64,000 nt of DNA from Collinsella vaginalis. Its GTDB lineage: Bacteria; Actinomycetota; Coriobacteriia; Coriobacteriales; Coriobacteriaceae. Each line of letters starts with the position of its first letter. Position 1 is the stretch's first letter. Where the stretch lies: assembly GCF_900176655.1 (NCBI RefSeq), contig NZ_LT838842.1, positions 345,270 to 409,269 on the forward strand. The letters run 5' to 3'. This document shows, one piece after another, positions 8,921 through 16,330 of this stretch. Under the pieces are notes generated by a model, which saw nothing but the letters and a program-made list of their open reading frames with translations, was not told where the DNA came from and ran no database searches. Position numbers and translations under genes: made by a program.

Positions 8921-9859
8921 CTAATCCCGCAGCTCGCGGCCGGTGATCTCGAGGAACACGTCGTTCAGCGTGGGTGGCGCGCAGGTGATCCGCCCCAGGG
9001 GCACGCCGGCCGCGCGGAGCGCCGCGAGCACGTCCGTGAGGTTGTGGCCGCTCGCCTCGCATACGACGGAAAGCAGACGGCCTTCCAGCGCCACGCTGAG
9101 CACATGGGGCAGGACCCGCAGGCGATCGAGCTCACGGGCGGGGAGCTCGCCCTCGATCTCCACAACGATGCGCTCGCCCGTCTTGATGCCGCGCTTGAGC
9201 TCGTCGCAGGTGCCCTGCGCCAGCACACGCCCATGGTCCATGATCATGACGCGGTCGCAGATCTGCTCGATCTCCTCCATGTAGTGGCTCGTGTAGACCA
9301 CGGTGGCCCCCTCGTCGCGCAGGCGCTCGATGCCGGCGAGGATGGCGTTGCGGCTCTGGGGGTCCACGGCTACCGTCGGCTCGTCGAAGAAGATGAGCTC
9401 GGGGCGGTGCGCGATACCGCAGGCGATGTTGAGGCGGCGCACCAGGCCACCGGAAAGCTTCTTCGGCCGGAACTTCGCGAACTCTCCAAGGTCCACGAAC
9501 TCGATGGTCTCCTCCACCATCGTGCGGCGTGTCGCGCAATCGTTCACGTACAGAGAGCAGAAGTAGTCGATGTTCTCGCGCACCGTGAGCGTGTCGAAGA
9601 CGGCCATCTGCTGGGGCACGACGCCGATCCTCCGTTTGAGGTCGTAGCGCGTGGCCGACATGGCCTCGTCGAACAGGGCGATGGATCCCCGATCGAAGTT
9701 CAAAAGCGAGAGCATGCAGTTGATGGCCGTGGTCTTACCCGATCCGTTTGGTCCAAGCAAACCGAAGATCTCGCCTTGCTTGATATGCAGATCGAAGTGG
9801 TCGAGCGCGAGCAGATCGTCGTAGCGTTTGACGACTCCGGTCACAGAGACGATGTCCAT
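8921..9859 (-). CDS. ABC transporter ATP-binding protein
   Basis: This 312-residue ATPase energises the exporter encoded just downstream. The Walker A motif GPNGSGKTT (~36-44), the signature LSGGLVRRL, Walker B ELIFFDEPTVAVD and a switch His (YTSHYMEE) are all present. The ~85-residue C-terminal extension resembles the DUF4162-type domain of DrrA/CcmA-like exporters. The sequence LSGGL rather than LSGGQ is a small variation in the signature. An AGGAG site precedes the ATG at 9859. Overlapping TATACT -10 candidates lie about 115 bp upstream. Confidence 0.93.
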   Translation of the reverse strand: MDIVSVTGVVKRYDDLLALDHFDLHIKQGEIFGLLGPNGSGKTTAINCMLSLLNFDRGSIALFDEAMSATRYDLKRRIGVVPQQMAVFDTLTVRENIDYFCSLYVNDCATRRTMVEETIEFVDLGEFAKFRPKKLSGGLVRRLNIACGIAHRPELIFFDEPTVAVDPQSRNAILAGIERLRDEGATVVYTSHYMEEIEQICDRVMIMDHGRVLAQGTCDELKRGIKTGERIVVEIEGELPARELDRLRVLPHVLSVALEGRLLSVVCEASGHNLTDVLAALRAAGVPLGRITCAPPTLNDVFLEITGRELRD

Positions 9860-10245
9860 GCACTCCTCCTACAGGGATTCGAGGCGGTGCGTCGACAGTC
9901 GGGTGACCATCTGACGCGATACGGCCCCATCATGTGGGAATGCGGTCACAAGACGCTAGTGATAAATGTCACCAGTATAGTATAGGCAGGTCAGAGGCGT
10001 ATTTTGAGTCGATGGTCAGGGACGTGATCGCAGGCCGCGAAACGGCCGTGCGCTCACCCGGCGGCGCGCTCACCCTTGCGGCGCCTGCCTTCAAGCAGGG
10101 ATGGTGCACCGCCTGAGGCGCCGGGGCGGCTGTCTTCTGCATGCAAGGGGGCGTCTTCCCCGGCGGCTCCCCCGCTGCGGCCCCTTCGCCGAACGGACGC
10201 GCCGGCGGCAGGCGTCCTCTGCATCTGCTTTGCTACACTGCCGCT
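9860..10245. other. divergent regulatory region of exporter and LuxR-type gene
   Basis: This gap of 386 bp separates the ABC operon from the regulator. On the minus strand, two overlapping TATACT hexamers (9974-9984) are -10 candidates for the exporter. A near-palindrome, GTGATAAATGTCAC (9959-9972), lies just downstream of them and could be an operator. On the plus strand an extended -10 precedes the regulator. The middle (10010-10230) is GC-rich with no obvious feature. Confidence 0.45.
10231..10245 (+). promoter_or_regulatory. extended -10 promoter giving a leaderless transcript
   Basis: TGCTACACT provides an extended -10 (TG plus TACACT at 10234-10239). The ATG is 7 nt further on at 10246, where transcription would start, and no Shine-Dalgarno is present. 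This predicts a leaderless mRNA. Confidence 0.5.
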
Positions 10246-11016
10246 ATGGAACGCGTCGCCGACATCTCTCTCATTTTCATCTGCTGCCTGGTCGTCTTGC
10301 TCGGCGCCGATGCGGGCACCCCTTTCGCGGCGGGCGCCCTCCCCTCTGCCTGGGCGGTATCGTCGGCACTTTGCGCGATCATCATGACCGCTGCGTCCGA
10401 GGTGGCCCCGGCCCCCTGGCGCAGCTGCGTCCCTATCGTATACTGCGTGCTCACCCTGATCGTCCCGAGCAGCGAGGCGCTCCTTCCCCTCGCCGCCTAC
10501 GAGCTCGCGCGCGGCGTCCATGACGGCCCGCGTTGGTGGATGGCCTCGACCGCAGCGCCGCTCGCCCTCGTGGCTCATGTTGTCCACGGCGCCGACCAGC
10601 CTGTGGCCTGGGGCGTCACCGCCATGCTCATGGCCCTCGCCCTTCTGCTTTCCCTGCGCACCAACCGGCTCCACGCTCAGCGCGTCCTCACCAACCGCAT
10701 GCGCGACGATCTGCAGCAACGCGTGATCGACCTCCGCATCGAGCAGGAGGAGCTCTCCGAGCACCTGCGTACGACCGCCCTCCCGCGAGACCCCCGGGCG
10801 GATGAGCCAGCCGCACGGCCCGCCGCTTTCCTCGGGCTGACGGAACGCGAGTACGAGGTTGCGCGCCTCATCGCGGATGGCCTCGACAACCACGAGATCG
10901 CCTCCCTCGCCTACATCAGCGAGGGGACCGTACGCAACCGGGTCAGCTCCATCCTCACCAAAATGGGGCTCAGCAACCGCACGCAGATCGCCGTGGCCTG
11001 GTGGCGCGGGCGGTAA
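10246..11016 (+). CDS. membrane-anchored LuxR-type transcription regulator
   Basis: This 256-residue protein joins about four or five N-terminal membrane helices (residues 5-145), a helical linker with coiled-coil character (~150-185), and a C-terminal LuxR helix-turn-helix (LTEREYEVARLIADGLDNHEIASLAYISEGTVRNRV, cited by its ends LTERE and TVRNRV). The membrane-plus-coiled-coil part looks like the input half of a histidine kinase, but the kinase domain is replaced by DNA binding, making a one-component sensor. The ATG at 10246 is chosen for its leaderless promoter; the frame extends upstream without similarity. It is divergent from the ABC-2 exporter and probably controls it. The signal is unknown. 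Confidence 0.8.
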   Translation: MERVADISLIFICCLVVLLGADAGTPFAAGALPSAWAVSSALCAIIMTAASEVAPAPWRSCVPIVYCVLTLIVPSSEALLPLAAYELARGVHDGPRWWMASTAAPLALVAHVVHGADQPVAWGVTAMLMALALLLSLRTNRLHAQRVLTNRMRDDLQQRVIDLRIEQEELSEHLRTTALPRDPRADEPAARPAAFLGLTEREYEVARLIADGLDNHEIASLAYISEGTVRNRVSSILTKMGLSNRTQIAVAWWRGR

Positions 11017-11197
11017 AAGAGGCCCACGCTCGCCGGGCACGGTCACGTCGCTTCGCCGTAAGGCCGTAAGGGGGCGAGAGGGGCCGCACCGTTCCACGCC
11101 CAGCAGGCCGGGCCCTCCTCTTCGCGGGCCGGCGTCCCTGCGGGCCGCCGCGCTTGAGCAACGGGCTCCGCCACCTTGGGCCAATCGCAGCGCGAAA

Positions 11198-11233
11198 CGG
11201 CTGGGACCCGAGCTCGCACCCGGATCCCAGCCG
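11198..11233 (-). terminator. terminator of the DUF362 Fe-S gene
   Basis: The arms CGGCTGGGA and its complement form a stem of about 12 bp with one mismatch. On the minus strand it is followed by TTT. It lies 28 bp after the DUF362 stop. Confidence 0.6.
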
Positions 11234-11260
11234 TCGACGGCACCGTATGTCAGGCTCCGC

Positions 11261-12460
11261 CTAGCGGACCTCGACCAGCTCGTACTCGCGCGTACCGAGG
11301 CCGATCTTCTCGCCGTGCTCGACCATCGCCTGCCAGGCGGTGTCCGGGTGCGTCACGTAGAAGTGGTCGTGCGCGTGCTCCTCATCGAGGGCGCCCGCCT
11401 CCTCAAGACGCGCGCGGCTCTCGGTGAGCTCGGTGTCGGGTAGCGTATCCTGGGCCATCACCGCATCAGCGCAGGCCTGGTCGATGGCAACCGGGTCGAA
11501 GCTCGCGAACATGCCCACATCGGGCACGATGGGCGTGTCGTTCTCGCTGTGGCAGTCGCAGTTGGGGCTGACGTCAATCGCCAGCGAGATATGGAAGTTC
11601 GGGCGATCCTGGACGATGGCCTGCGTGTACTCGGCGATCTTGTAGTTGAGCACCTCGGCCGCCGCGCCGTAGTCTGCGGCGATGGCGTCCTGGTTGCACA
11701 CGCCGATGCAGCGGCCGCAGCCGACGCAGCGATCGTGGTCGATCTCGGCAACGTGGATCTCACGCGTTGTGCCGTTCGCGAGCTCGCGCTCGCGCGTCCC
11801 CTCGAAGCTGATGGCACCGTGCGCGCAGATGCGCTCGCAGGCACGGCAGCCGATGCACTTCTCCGTGGTGACGCTTGGCTTGCCGGAGGCGTGCTGCTCC
11901 ATCTTGCCGGCGCGGCTGCCGCCGCCCATGCCGAGGTTCTTCATGGCGCCGCCGAACCCGGCGCCCTCATGACCCTTGAAGTGCGTCAGGCTGATGACGA
12001 CATCGGCGTCCATCAGGGCGTGGCCGATCTTCGCCTCCTGCACGTACTCGCCGTTCTTCACCGACACCAGGGTCTCGTCGGTGCCTTTGAGGCCGTCGGC
12101 TATGATGACATGGCAGCCGGTGGCGTAAGGCGTGAAGCCGTTCTGATACGCGCAGTCGATATGCTCGAGCGCGTTCTTGCGACTGCCCACGTAGAGCGTG
12201 TTGCAGTCAGTGAGGAAGGGCTTGCCGCCGAGCTCCTTGACCACGTCGGCGACGGCGCGGGCGTAGTTGGAGCGCAGGAAAGCGAGGTTCCCGAGCTCTC
12301 CGAAGTGGATCTTGATGGCGACGAACTTGTTCTCGAAATCGATCTGGTCGATGCCGGCGCGGCGGATGAGGCGCTTGAGCTTGTCAAGCTGACTCTCGCG
12401 GCCATGGGTGCGCAGGTTGGTGAAGTACACCTTCGCAGGTGATGCTGGCGCTTCAGACAT
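11261..12460 (-). CDS. DUF362 / 4Fe-4S ferredoxin-type protein
   Basis: This 399-residue protein has an N-terminal DUF362 domain (residues 10-180, KVYFTNLRTH, THFKGHEGAGFGGAMKNLGMG), then two 4Fe-4S motifs (CIGCRACERIC and CVGCGRCIGVC, ~200-265), then the rest of the DUF362 fold with conserved CDCH. Such proteins are common in anaerobes and are thought to carry electrons or build Fe-S centres; the exact partner is unknown. I chose the ATG at 12460 because GAGGGGG precedes it. A TATACT -10 at 12504-12499 and a GTG at 12493 would allow a slightly longer leaderless form. The hydrogenase operon is the next gene block on the same strand. Confidence 0.85.
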   Translation of the reverse strand: MSEAPASPAKVYFTNLRTHGRESQLDKLKRLIRRAGIDQIDFENKFVAIKIHFGELGNLAFLRSNYARAVADVVKELGGKPFLTDCNTLYVGSRKNALEHIDCAYQNGFTPYATGCHVIIADGLKGTDETLVSVKNGEYVQEAKIGHALMDADVVISLTHFKGHEGAGFGGAMKNLGMGGGSRAGKMEQHASGKPSVTTEKCIGCRACERICAHGAISFEGTRERELANGTTREIHVAEIDHDRCVGCGRCIGVCNQDAIAADYGAAAEVLNYKIAEYTQAIVQDRPNFHISLAIDVSPNCDCHSENDTPIVPDVGMFASFDPVAIDQACADAVMAQDTLPDTELTESRARLEEAGALDEEHAHDHFYVTHPDTAWQAMVEHGEKIGLGTREYELVEVR

Positions 12461-12620
12461 GAGATCCCCCCTCTGATTCTGTTTTAGCGACACTGTGTAG
12501 TATAAGTTATGCTGCAGGCCGGGTCACGGGCTCCATCGGCATTTCCATGTCTGCGCAGGCTTTATTTCGGTTAACCCGCGTGCCGACCCGCATCGATGTG
12601 TGCCGACGGTTCAAACGGGG

Positions 12621-12692
12621 CCGAAAACCTACTTTCGCCTGCGCCTCCAGGCAGAATGCCCTTGGGAGCACCTCGAGATGACGTTTTGCTCC
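12621..12692 (-). repeat. 72-bp dispersed repeat, copy 1
   Basis: On the minus strand it runs from AACGTCATCTCGAG to GAAAGTAGGTTTTCGG. It aligns without gaps to the copy 236 bp downstream and to the copy at 36.7 kb, with conserved ends and a central GGGCATT.TGC block. Confidence 0.75.
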
Positions 12693-12856
12693 CATCCTGT
12701 GCAGCCGGCCCGCCCGGGCACCATCCTGCGCAGCCGGTCCACCTGAACACCCGATGCGCGCACCCGCCAGTCCGCGCGCTCACACAACGCCCGCCCACCA
12801 ACCTTTCGGCCCGCACGGCGCCGGCCGCGGGTCACATGGCCCCGAAAACATGGCCC

Positions 12857-12928
12857 CGAAAACCTACTTTCGCCTGCGATTCCTGGCAAAATGCCCTTGG
12901 GAGCGCCTCGAGATGACGTTTTGCTCTT
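12857..12928 (-). repeat. 72-bp dispersed repeat, copy 2
   Basis: Same element as copy 1, same orientation and length, differing mainly in the segment after GGGCATT. Both lie in the gap between the DUF362 gene and the hydrogenase operon. Confidence 0.75.
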
Positions 12929-13054
12929 ATCCCGCGCATTTGATGGCCACGGCCCTTGCAGCCGACATGCACTGAGACCCGGTTCTGCAATCGGGCCGAT
13001 AGGGATGCGTCCCGATATGGTCGTCCGACATATGGCACGCGATGATTCGCAGAA

Positions 13055-13231
13055 CTGGTCAAAATCCTCAACTTCTTGGGCAAATCTGACATGTCGTTGA
13101 GTGCAGCAGTCTCGATTTGCATAACTCAATATGGTCGTTTTGGCGCTGAAGGCCTAGCTTAGCATGAAAGAGGGTGGTAATTTATTTTATGACCCCCTAA
13201 ATTTGCCCAAGAAGTTGAGCGTTTTGACCAG
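13055..13231. repeat. 177-bp inverted-repeat element (type 2)
   Basis: The 31-bp arms (13055-13085 and 13201-13231) match at 29 positions and are separated by 115 bp. The outer ends read CTGGTCAAAA and its complement. The centre carries ATTTGCATAAC at 13115, 60 bp from the left end. The element at 36.4 kb has the same outer ends and the same centre at offset 59 but unrelated arm sequence. The arm core TTGAGCGTTTTGA recurs directly at 13273. Confidence 0.75.
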
Positions 13232-13321
13232 GGCCGTCGATCTCAGCTATCTGCAACGCCTCAAAGACCCAATTGAGCGTTTTGAACTTCCTGAAAGCCC
13301 GCTGGAAGAGATCAGCTGAAA

Positions 13322-13359
13322 AACCGGGCTCGGTGCAGTCTCGTGCTCCGGGCCCGGTT
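13322..13359 (-). terminator. terminator of the Ech hydrogenase operon
   Basis: An AACCGGGC / GCCCGGTT stem is followed on the minus strand by TTTTC. It lies about 90 bp after the last hydrogenase gene. Confidence 0.65.
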
Positions 13360-13449
13360 GAGATGCTGGTCGATGACGCCAGGGTAAGACGGCTGGCAGA
13401 CGGCACCGCGGTTGAAACGGCCGGCCAATGCCGTCAGATATGCAACCGC

Positions 13450-13944
13450 CTACTCGGCGCCTCCCTCAGCCTGCTGCGACGCGGCCTGCTCTTTCGCAGC
13501 TTTCGCAGCCTTCGCCGCGCGGATCGCCGCGGCCTTGGCCTCCTGCTCGGGAGTCAGCTTGCGAGCGGGTCGCTCACCGGCGGCCGGCCGGGCCGGCTTG
13601 GCCGGCATGTCCTTGTGCATCGTGAGCGTCGACATGCTGCTCGCGACCGTCGTGGCCTCCCGCTCCATGGTGAGCGAGCTCTTCGGGCACGCCCGCACGC
13701 AATTCGCGCACTGCACGCACTTGTACGGGTTGATCGTCCAATCGCCCGCCTTGCGATCGACGGTCAACGCGTCGGCCGGGCAGACCTTCGCGCACATCCC
13801 GCACAGGATGCAGGCGTCGATATCGTTCACCAGGTGCCCGCGCATCGCAGGGTACAGCTCGCGCTTCTCATACGGGTAGCGCACCGTCGCGGGCTTGCTG
13901 ATGAGCGAGCGCAGCGTCATCTTCCCCAGTTTGAATCCGCCCAT
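13450..13944 (-). CDS. echF: Ech hydrogenase subunit F, 2[4Fe-4S] ferredoxin-like
   Basis: This 164-residue protein resembles NuoI/EchF. It has two 4Fe-4S motifs, CILCGMCAKVCP (~44-55) and CVQCANCVRACP (~73-84), which would pass electrons from ferredoxin to the hydrogenase small subunit. The last ~60 residues are an Ala/Lys/Gln-rich tail (LTPEQEAKAAAIRAAKAAK) not typical of EchF; subunit D has a similar tail. The ATG at 13944 has AGGTAGGG upstream and lies 5 bp after the large-subunit stop. Last gene of the operon. Confidence 0.88.
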   Translation of the reverse strand: MGGFKLGKMTLRSLISKPATVRYPYEKRELYPAMRGHLVNDIDACILCGMCAKVCPADALTVDRKAGDWTINPYKCVQCANCVRACPKSSLTMEREATTVASSMSTLTMHKDMPAKPARPAAGERPARKLTPEQEAKAAAIRAAKAAKAAKEQAASQQAEGGAE

Positions 13945-13949
13945 GGTCC

Positions 13950-15044
13950 CTACCTTTCCGCGCAGCTGATGCACGGGTCGATGGTCAAGATGATCATCGG
14001 CACATCGGCCACGTCAACGCCCTGGAGCGCTTTCGTCATGCCGCCGAGGTTCTGCGAGGTCGGCGTCCGCAAACGGAACCGATCCAGGAACTTCGTCCCG
14101 TTGCCGCGCACGTAGTAGAACGCCTCGCCGCGCGGCTGCTCGATGAGCACGTGCGCGCGGGCATCCTTCTCGGGCTTCACCTTGGGACCCGGGGCCTGAC
14201 CGACGCCGTCGTGCGGGATCTTCGCCACGAGCTCCTTGATGATGGCGATGGCCTGGTAGATCTCCTCACACCGCACCTTGCAGCGGGCGTAGCAGTCGCC
14301 CTCCGTCGAGACGATGGGCTCGAAATGCTCGAGGTCACCGTACGCGCTGAATCCCGTGGTGCGCATGTCGTGGGTCACGCCCGAGCCCTTGGCGAACGGG
14401 CCCACCATCGAGAGGCTGAGCGCCTCCTCGTAGTTGATGGTGCCCACGCCGCACAGGCGGCTGCGAACGGAGTCGTCGTTCAGCATCGTGTTCACGATGG
14501 TGTGGTACTCGCGCTCGAGATCGTCGAGCTTCTCGCAGGCGCGGCGCAGGAGGGCGTCGTCGATATCGTGCGTCATGCCGCCCACCATGGTGATGGACAG
14601 GATGATGCGGCCGCCGCAGGTCTCCTGGAAGATGTCGAGGATCGTCTCGCGCAGGCGCCAGCAGTGGTTGAAGAGGCTCTCGAAGCCGAAGCCGTCGGCG
14701 AGGAGACCGAGCCACAGCAAGTGCGAGTGGATGCGCGAGAGCTCCTGCAGGATGACGCGGAGGTACGAGGCGCGCTTTGGGATCTCGAGCCCGAGCATGC
14801 GCTCGGTCGCCTCAGCGTAGCCCCAACCGTGCCCGAAGCTGCAGATGCCGCAGATGCGCTCGGCCACGTAGACGAACTGGTTGAAATCGCGCTTCTCGAC
14901 GAGCTTCTCGAGACCGCGGTGCACGAAACCGATCTGCGGGATGGCTTCGATAACGTGCTCGTCCTCGACGATGAGGTCAAGGTGGACGGGCTCGGGAAGC
15001 ACGGGGTGCTGAGGCCCGAACGGAATGACGGTGCGGTTAGACAT
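13950..15044 (-). CDS. echE: Ech-type [NiFe] hydrogenase large subunit (NuoD-like)
   Basis: This 364-residue catalytic subunit carries the [NiFe] centre. The four nickel-binding Cys are visible: RICGIC near residue 60 and DPCISC near the C-terminus. The protein ends right after the second motif (DPCISCAER), so there is no C-terminal extension for a maturation protease to remove, as known for EchE and CooH. These motifs separate it from true NuoD, which lacks the Cys pairs. The start at 15044 follows the subunit D stop by 4 bp; the upstream open frame is a shadow of subunit D. It makes H2 from protons (or the reverse). Confidence 0.93.
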   Translation of the reverse strand: MSNRTVIPFGPQHPVLPEPVHLDLIVEDEHVIEAIPQIGFVHRGLEKLVEKRDFNQFVYVAERICGICSFGHGWGYAEATERMLGLEIPKRASYLRVILQELSRIHSHLLWLGLLADGFGFESLFNHCWRLRETILDIFQETCGGRIILSITMVGGMTHDIDDALLRRACEKLDDLEREYHTIVNTMLNDDSVRSRLCGVGTINYEEALSLSMVGPFAKGSGVTHDMRTTGFSAYGDLEHFEPIVSTEGDCYARCKVRCEEIYQAIAIIKELVAKIPHDGVGQAPGPKVKPEKDARAHVLIEQPRGEAFYYVRGNGTKFLDRFRLRTPTSQNLGGMTKALQGVDVADVPMIILTIDPCISCAER

Positions 15045-15048
15045 GCTG

Positions 15049-15789
15049 CTACTCGCCCTCCTTCGTATCGGCGGCGTCCGGGAGCACGATACCCTTGGCG
15101 GCAAGCGCGGCACGGGCGCGGGCGGCTTTCTCAGGATCCATGGCGGCGATCTTCGCGGCCATCTTGGCAGCGCGGTCATCCGCAGCAGGTGACGCATCGG
15201 CTGCTGCGGGCGCGGCGGGTGCGGGATCGGCCGGAGCATCGACCTTGGCGGCGCGGGGCGCGAGCTTGTCAACCTCGGCCACTGCCGCGGCGTCGGCCTC
15301 GGCGGCGGAGGTGGTGAGCGCGCGCTCGGCAGAAGAGTCCTCGACCGCCTCACGGGCCGCCTGGGCCTCCTTGACGGCCTTGGCCTTCTTCGCCGCCTCA
15401 AGCTTGGCGGCCTTGTCGCGCGCGGCCTTCTGCTCCGGCGAGAGGATCGTCATCGGGGCGTCGGTGGCCACGTTGAAGAAGTGCCCGCCGAAGTCGAGCT
15501 TCATGTTCGCGAACGGGACGCCGAACAGATCGTGCGTCTCGTTCTCAAAGGTGAACGAGGAGAAGTACAGCTCCTGGATGGACGGGACAACGTCGCCCTC
15601 GGCGAGGGGGACGATGTAATTGAGCGCCTCGTCGCGCTGCTCATCATAGAAGGTGTAGAGCAGGTCCAGCGCGTCATCCGAGCCCTTCTCGGCGCAGAGC
15701 TGCACGAAGCGGATGCCCTCGTGCTTGAGGGTCTGCACGCGGACCAGCAACTCGGTCAGGGGCAGCTCTTCAAATGAGGTGGTGTACAT
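15049..15789 (-). CDS. echD: Ech hydrogenase subunit D (NuoC-like) with long Ala-rich tail
   Basis: Residues 1-125 resemble NuoC/EchD (30-kDa subunit family), including FTFENETHDLFGVPFANMKLDF, which is the family's signature region. The remaining ~120 residues are a low-complexity Ala/Lys/Asp/Glu tail beginning LSPEQKAARDKAAKLEAAKKAK. EchD is normally little longer than the first part, so the tail is an addition. A similar LTPEQ..AKAAK tail ends subunit F. The start directly abuts the subunit C stop, so the two are tightly coupled. The subunit has a structural role joining the peripheral arm. Confidence 0.87.
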   Translation of the reverse strand: MYTTSFEELPLTELLVRVQTLKHEGIRFVQLCAEKGSDDALDLLYTFYDEQRDEALNYIVPLAEGDVVPSIQELYFSSFTFENETHDLFGVPFANMKLDFGGHFFNVATDAPMTILSPEQKAARDKAAKLEAAKKAKAVKEAQAAREAVEDSSAERALTTSAAEADAAAVAEVDKLAPRAAKVDAPADPAPAAPAAADASPAADDRAAKMAAKIAAMDPEKAARARAALAAKGIVLPDAADTKEGE

Positions 15790-16317
15790 CTAGTTGGTCG
15801 CCTCCTTTGCGGCGAGGTTCACAGCGGCCGACGCACCGGCCTCGGAGCCGGAAACCGCGGGCGCGGTCTCAGGGTCCACCGCGGGCAGGCCGCGGCGCAT
15901 GCGATCGGCCTTCGCATCGAGCACCTTCACGCCCTCGAGCACCGCGTCGATGATGGACTCGGGCCTAATGGCGCAGCCGGGCGCGTAGACATCCACCGGG
16001 ATGGCCTTGTCCACGCCGCCGAGCACGTTGTAGCAGTCGCGAAACACACCGCCCGTGCACGCGCAGACACCGCAGGCGACGACCACCTTCGGCTCGAGCA
16101 TCTGCTCGTAGATGTGCTGGACCACGCCGATGTTCTGGTGGTTCACCGAACCGGTGACCAGAAAGATATCGGCATGCTTGGGGTTGCCGGTGTTGATGAT
16201 CCCGAAGCGCTCGATGTCATAGAGCGGGGTGAGGGCGTCGAGCACCTCGATGTCGCATCCGTTGCAGCTCGATCCGTCGTAATGGATCAGCCAGGGTGAC
16301 TTGGAAGAGTATCCCAC
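15790..16317 (-). CDS. echC: Ech hydrogenase small subunit C (NuoB-like)
   Basis: This 175-residue protein holds the proximal [4Fe-4S] cluster next to the [NiFe] site. SCNGCDIEVLDALTPLYDIERFGI, cited by its start SCNGCDIEVLDALTP, and CGVCACTGGVF and PGCAIRPE supply the ligand Cys. I chose the GTG at 16317 because GGAGGTG lies 6 nt upstream in the short gap after the AB fusion gene; an ATG at 16356 would overlap that gene and lacks a ribosome site. The C-terminal ~30 residues are Ala-rich. The small and large subunits together form the catalytic core. Confidence 0.92.
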   Translation of the reverse strand: MGYSSKSPWLIHYDGSSCNGCDIEVLDALTPLYDIERFGIINTGNPKHADIFLVTGSVNHQNIGVVQHIYEQMLEPKVVVACGVCACTGGVFRDCYNVLGGVDKAIPVDVYAPGCAIRPESIIDAVLEGVKVLDAKADRMRRGLPAVDPETAPAVSGSEAGASAAVNLAAKEATN

Positions 16318-16330
16318 GGTCGGCACCTCC

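Larger units (their letters stand above)
12461..13449. other. 989-bp gene-free region with dispersed and inverted repeats
   Basis: There is no plausible gene here. The region holds two copies of a 72-bp dispersed repeat (12621-12692 and 12857-12928), a 177-bp inverted-repeat element (13055-13231), an extra partial copy of that element's arm core (13273-13285), and the hydrogenase terminator (13322-13359). The other ORFs depend on the repeats and are not convincing. Confidence 0.7.

Noticed and set aside
12571-13129. Protein-coding ORFs across the 72-bp repeats (KRHLE...AKVGF peptides)
   Set aside because: The repeated peptide comes from the DNA repeat; there is no ribosome site or domain, and both strands and several frames are open.
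13055-13231. Integron attC sites
   Set aside because: Hairpin structure with variable arms is similar, but the required GTTRRRY/RYYYAAC ends and an integrase are not seen.
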